A stretch of DNA of 7,645 nucleotides from an uncultured Odoribacter sp. Its GTDB lineage: Bacteria > Bacteroidota > Bacteroidia > Bacteroidales > Marinifilaceae. Below, one piece after another: positions 6,392 through 7,645 of this stretch. Every line of letters begins with the position of its first letter. Within the stretch, counting starts at the first letter, position 1. The notes beneath the pieces were generated by a model. That model did no database searches. It saw only the letters and a list, made by a program, of their open reading frames with translations, and was not told the origin of the DNA. The stretch is taken from positions 1 to 7,645 of the forward strand of contig CAJJNP010000163.1 of NCBI GenBank assembly GCA_905193145.1, written 5' to 3'. Position numbers and translations under genes: made by a program.

Positions 6392-6577
6392 AAGCTAAAA
6401 ATGGCGTATCGCAAAAAACGGATATGCGATGAAAGAATATTATCTCTATTTGACTAAAAACAGAAGATATTAATAGCTATAAATGAGAATGGGTGGTGGC
6501 GGGGAATCGGGAGGTTATAAAGGGAGAAAGGATGCCATAAAAGAGTAGAGCCGTCGGCAGACCGGAGCGCAAAAAAA
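6392..6577. other. Convergent gap between the NTPase gene and the helicase terminator
   Basis: No gene is seen here. A weak dyad after the NTPase stop (ATCGC at about 6408-6412 with GCGAT farther on) has no T run, so I cannot name a plus-strand terminator for the NTPase gene. The second half, from about 6490, is distinctly richer in G and in GC, and probably marks the join between the AT-rich cargo and the conjugative-element backbone. Confidence 0.4.
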
Positions 6578-6612
6578 TCCCTCTGCCCAGTCATCGCGAC
6601 CATGCAGAGGGA
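6571..6612 (-). terminator. Rho-independent terminator of the helicase gene
   Basis: A nine-base perfect stem, TCCCTCTGC (6578-6586) with GCAGAGGGA (6604-6612), has a 17-base loop. On the minus strand it is followed at once by seven Ts (complement of 6571-6577). It lies 20 bases beyond the helicase stop codon end at 6633. Confidence 0.85.
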
Positions 6613-6632
6613 ACGGTTGAATTATGATTATG

Positions 6633-7595
6633 TCAAGCAGCTTCGGCAATAGCTTCGTGTTTGGCAGCCTGCGGTTGTTCGGCCTCTTTCAGGCTTTCAT
6701 CAATCCTGTGCTGGAGTTCCTTACATTCCTGTTTGAGCCTTGACAGTTCATCGGCTTTGCTCCACTGACGGCAAATGATGTCCTGCAATGTGGGAATTTC
6801 GCTTTCTATCCGCTCTACCGCCTTTTGTTGCTTCTCGATAAGAGAGGGCAATTTGCTTAATGCTCCATGCGGATATTGTGCCGACTCAACAAAACCAAGC
6901 GGCAGCGCACCGCTCAGACCGCATCGGTATTTCAATCCACTTATACCCTCTACAAAGAATGTATTGCGGTCAAACGTACCGTCCATATTATACTCGCTAT
7001 GCACCAACAAGTTTAGCCCTGCATACGTGCCAACTGTACCATACGCTCCGTTGCGGTAGGTCTTGGCGATACGGTGCAACTCCCGGCCAACTTCCTCGGT
7101 ACTGGCTTGCGGCAAGTTCAAAAGCAGGGTTGCCTTTGCCCCATTATACGAGTTGATGTATTCCAAATCCCTCTTGAAATCGGCCTCAGTACGCTTTGCC
7201 TTTTCGATTTCTCCCTGACCGGCAGCTATTTTACGCTCGGCACGGATGCGTTCTTTCTTGAAAATAGCCTGTTCCTTTTCAAGCTGCATAATCTTGTTGT
7301 CGAGCTTCGTCTTGTTCAGCAAGTCGTTATTGCCTGACAGAATAGCCACGAACTCGGCGAAGTTCATACCGCTGTCCTCATCCATGCCTCCCTCGTCAAT
7401 ACGACGCACGGCGATTGTGCCGTTGTTAATTTGATTGATAAACATCTGCTTGTTTCTCAACAGATTGAACTTGTAGGCGTCAAGGGTCTTTTCCGTGCCG
7501 TAAATTACAATATCTACCACATTGCCACCCCACAGCTTTACAGTGTTGCCTTTGCGTACCGCCCTGCCGTTTCGTTGCTCCATGTCAGCAGGTCG
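6633..7595 (-). CDS. C-terminal exon of a large SNF2-type helicase/DNA methylase of conjugative elements (5' partial)
   Basis: The 320-residue segment begins RPADMEQRNGRAVRKGN, which is helicase superfamily 2 motif VI (QRxGRxxRxG) in the form typical of the very large (well over 1,000 residues) helicase/N6-methylase proteins of Bacteroidales conjugative elements. Next comes the family-like stretch IVIYGTEKTLDAYKF and a region holding FAEFVAILSGN. Two coiled-coil stretches rich in Glu, Lys and Arg lie at about residues 100-150 and 250-305, with a compact domain between. The methylase and the helicase core would lie upstream, beyond the window. Family members normally read a Leu-Asp-x-Pro-Trp just before RPxD; here that is replaced by group II intron sequence, so the gene is split and this is the downstream exon. 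An apparent ATG at 7583 is an internal methionine. Such proteins probably protect or remodel the element's DNA after transfer. The gene is more GC-rich than the cargo to its left. Confidence 0.8.
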   Translation of the reverse strand, partial: RPADMEQRNGRAVRKGNTVKLWGGNVVDIVIYGTEKTLDAYKFNLLRNKQMFINQINNGTIAVRRIDEGGMDEDSGMNFAEFVAILSGNNDLLNKTKLDNKIMQLEKEQAIFKKERIRAERKIAAGQGEIEKAKRTEADFKRDLEYINSYNGAKATLLLNLPQASTEEVGRELHRIAKTYRNGAYGTVGTYAGLNLLVHSEYNMDGTFDRNTFFVEGISGLKYRCGLSGALPLGFVESAQYPHGALSKLPSLIEKQQKAVERIESEIPTLQDIICRQWSKADELSRLKQECKELQHRIDESLKEAEQPQAAKHEAIAEAA

Positions 7596-7645
7596 ATCGG
7601 GTAGGTCAAGGGCATTACTGCCCTCTTCCCCCCTCAGAACCGTAC
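7596..7645 (-). mobile_element. 3' end of a group II intron (partial domain V and domain VI)
   Basis: Read on the minus strand, the window edge starts GTACGGTTCT, the standard 3' strand of domain V of many bacterial group II introns. A hairpin follows, with GCCC/GGGC arms at 7620-7623 and 7610-7613 extended by an A-T and a G-T pair, as in domain VI. The end reads CCTACCCGAT: it closes with the usual AY, and the A at 7602 lies seven bases from the end, where the branch-point adenosine belongs. The next base, 7595, begins the codons RPAD of the helicase, exactly where the family's conserved sequence resumes. The rest of the intron, with any reverse transcriptase, lies outside the window. Splicing would restore the helicase message. 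Confidence 0.8.

Noticed and set aside
6404..6433. Dyad after the NTPase stop as a plus-strand terminator
   Set aside because: Short, imperfect stem without a following T run.
6775..7434. Several plus-strand frames opposite the helicase exon
   Set aside because: Cys-, Leu- and Ser-rich shadows of a well-supported minus-strand gene.
7596..7645. Apparent helicase coding sequence continuing to the window edge
   Set aside because: The open frame is explained by group II intron domain V and VI sequence; the residues do not fit the helicase family before RPAD.

Overview
The window looks like an accessory island from a gut Bacteroidota (Bacteroides, Parabacteroides or Prevotella-like), probably part of an integrative conjugative element. 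Three lines of evidence support this. The promoters follow the Bacteroidota form (TAnnTTTG at -7, with TTG about 20 bases upstream). There is a Bacteroidota-type TssD/Hcp tube protein. At the right end is the C-terminal part of a very large helicase/methylase of the kind carried by Bacteroidales conjugative elements. No conjugation or core type VI secretion (T6SS) genes are visible, so the element type is inferred.

Left part (1-1879, + strand): this is the 3' end of an Rhs polymorphic-toxin locus. A GC-rich Rhs core end runs into an AT-rich toxin tip (1-590) that I read as a divergent GIY-YIG nuclease. Two bases later comes its probable immunity gene (593-1057). Immediately after lies a displaced older Rhs tip (about 1071-1547). 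It has a stop codon inside the Rhs core remnant and carries a much clearer, unrelated GIY-YIG domain. That remnant runs into the C-terminal half of an FRG-domain gene (about 1523-1879). The layout is the one expected from tip displacement by recombination.

Middle-left (1893-3480, - strand): a self-contained two-gene operon with a recognisable promoter and a rho-independent terminator. The first gene encodes a LexA/UmuD-like (S24) protein with a recognisable Ala-Gly site and a Ser-Met active-site motif but no DNA-binding domain. The second encodes a five-helix membrane protein. I do not recognise this pair, and it is the best candidate here for an undescribed system.

Middle-right (3766-6391, + strand): a T6SS TssD/Hcp-like gene with its own promoter. 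Its leader carries a 9-base inverted repeat and a terminator-like hairpin just before the start codon. Next comes a 629-residue KAP-like P-loop NTPase with a separate promoter. Right end (6578-7645, - strand): the last exon of the helicase gene with its terminator. The gene is interrupted at 7595/7596 by what looks like the 3' end of a group II intron (partial domain V and domain VI) that runs off the window.

How it fits together: the Rhs tips and TssD point to T6SS-mediated antagonism, the autoprotease/membrane pair and the NTPase look like cargo for defence or competition, and the helicase and intron are the mobile-element background. Functions of the two-gene operon and of the NTPase are inferred from domains and context only.
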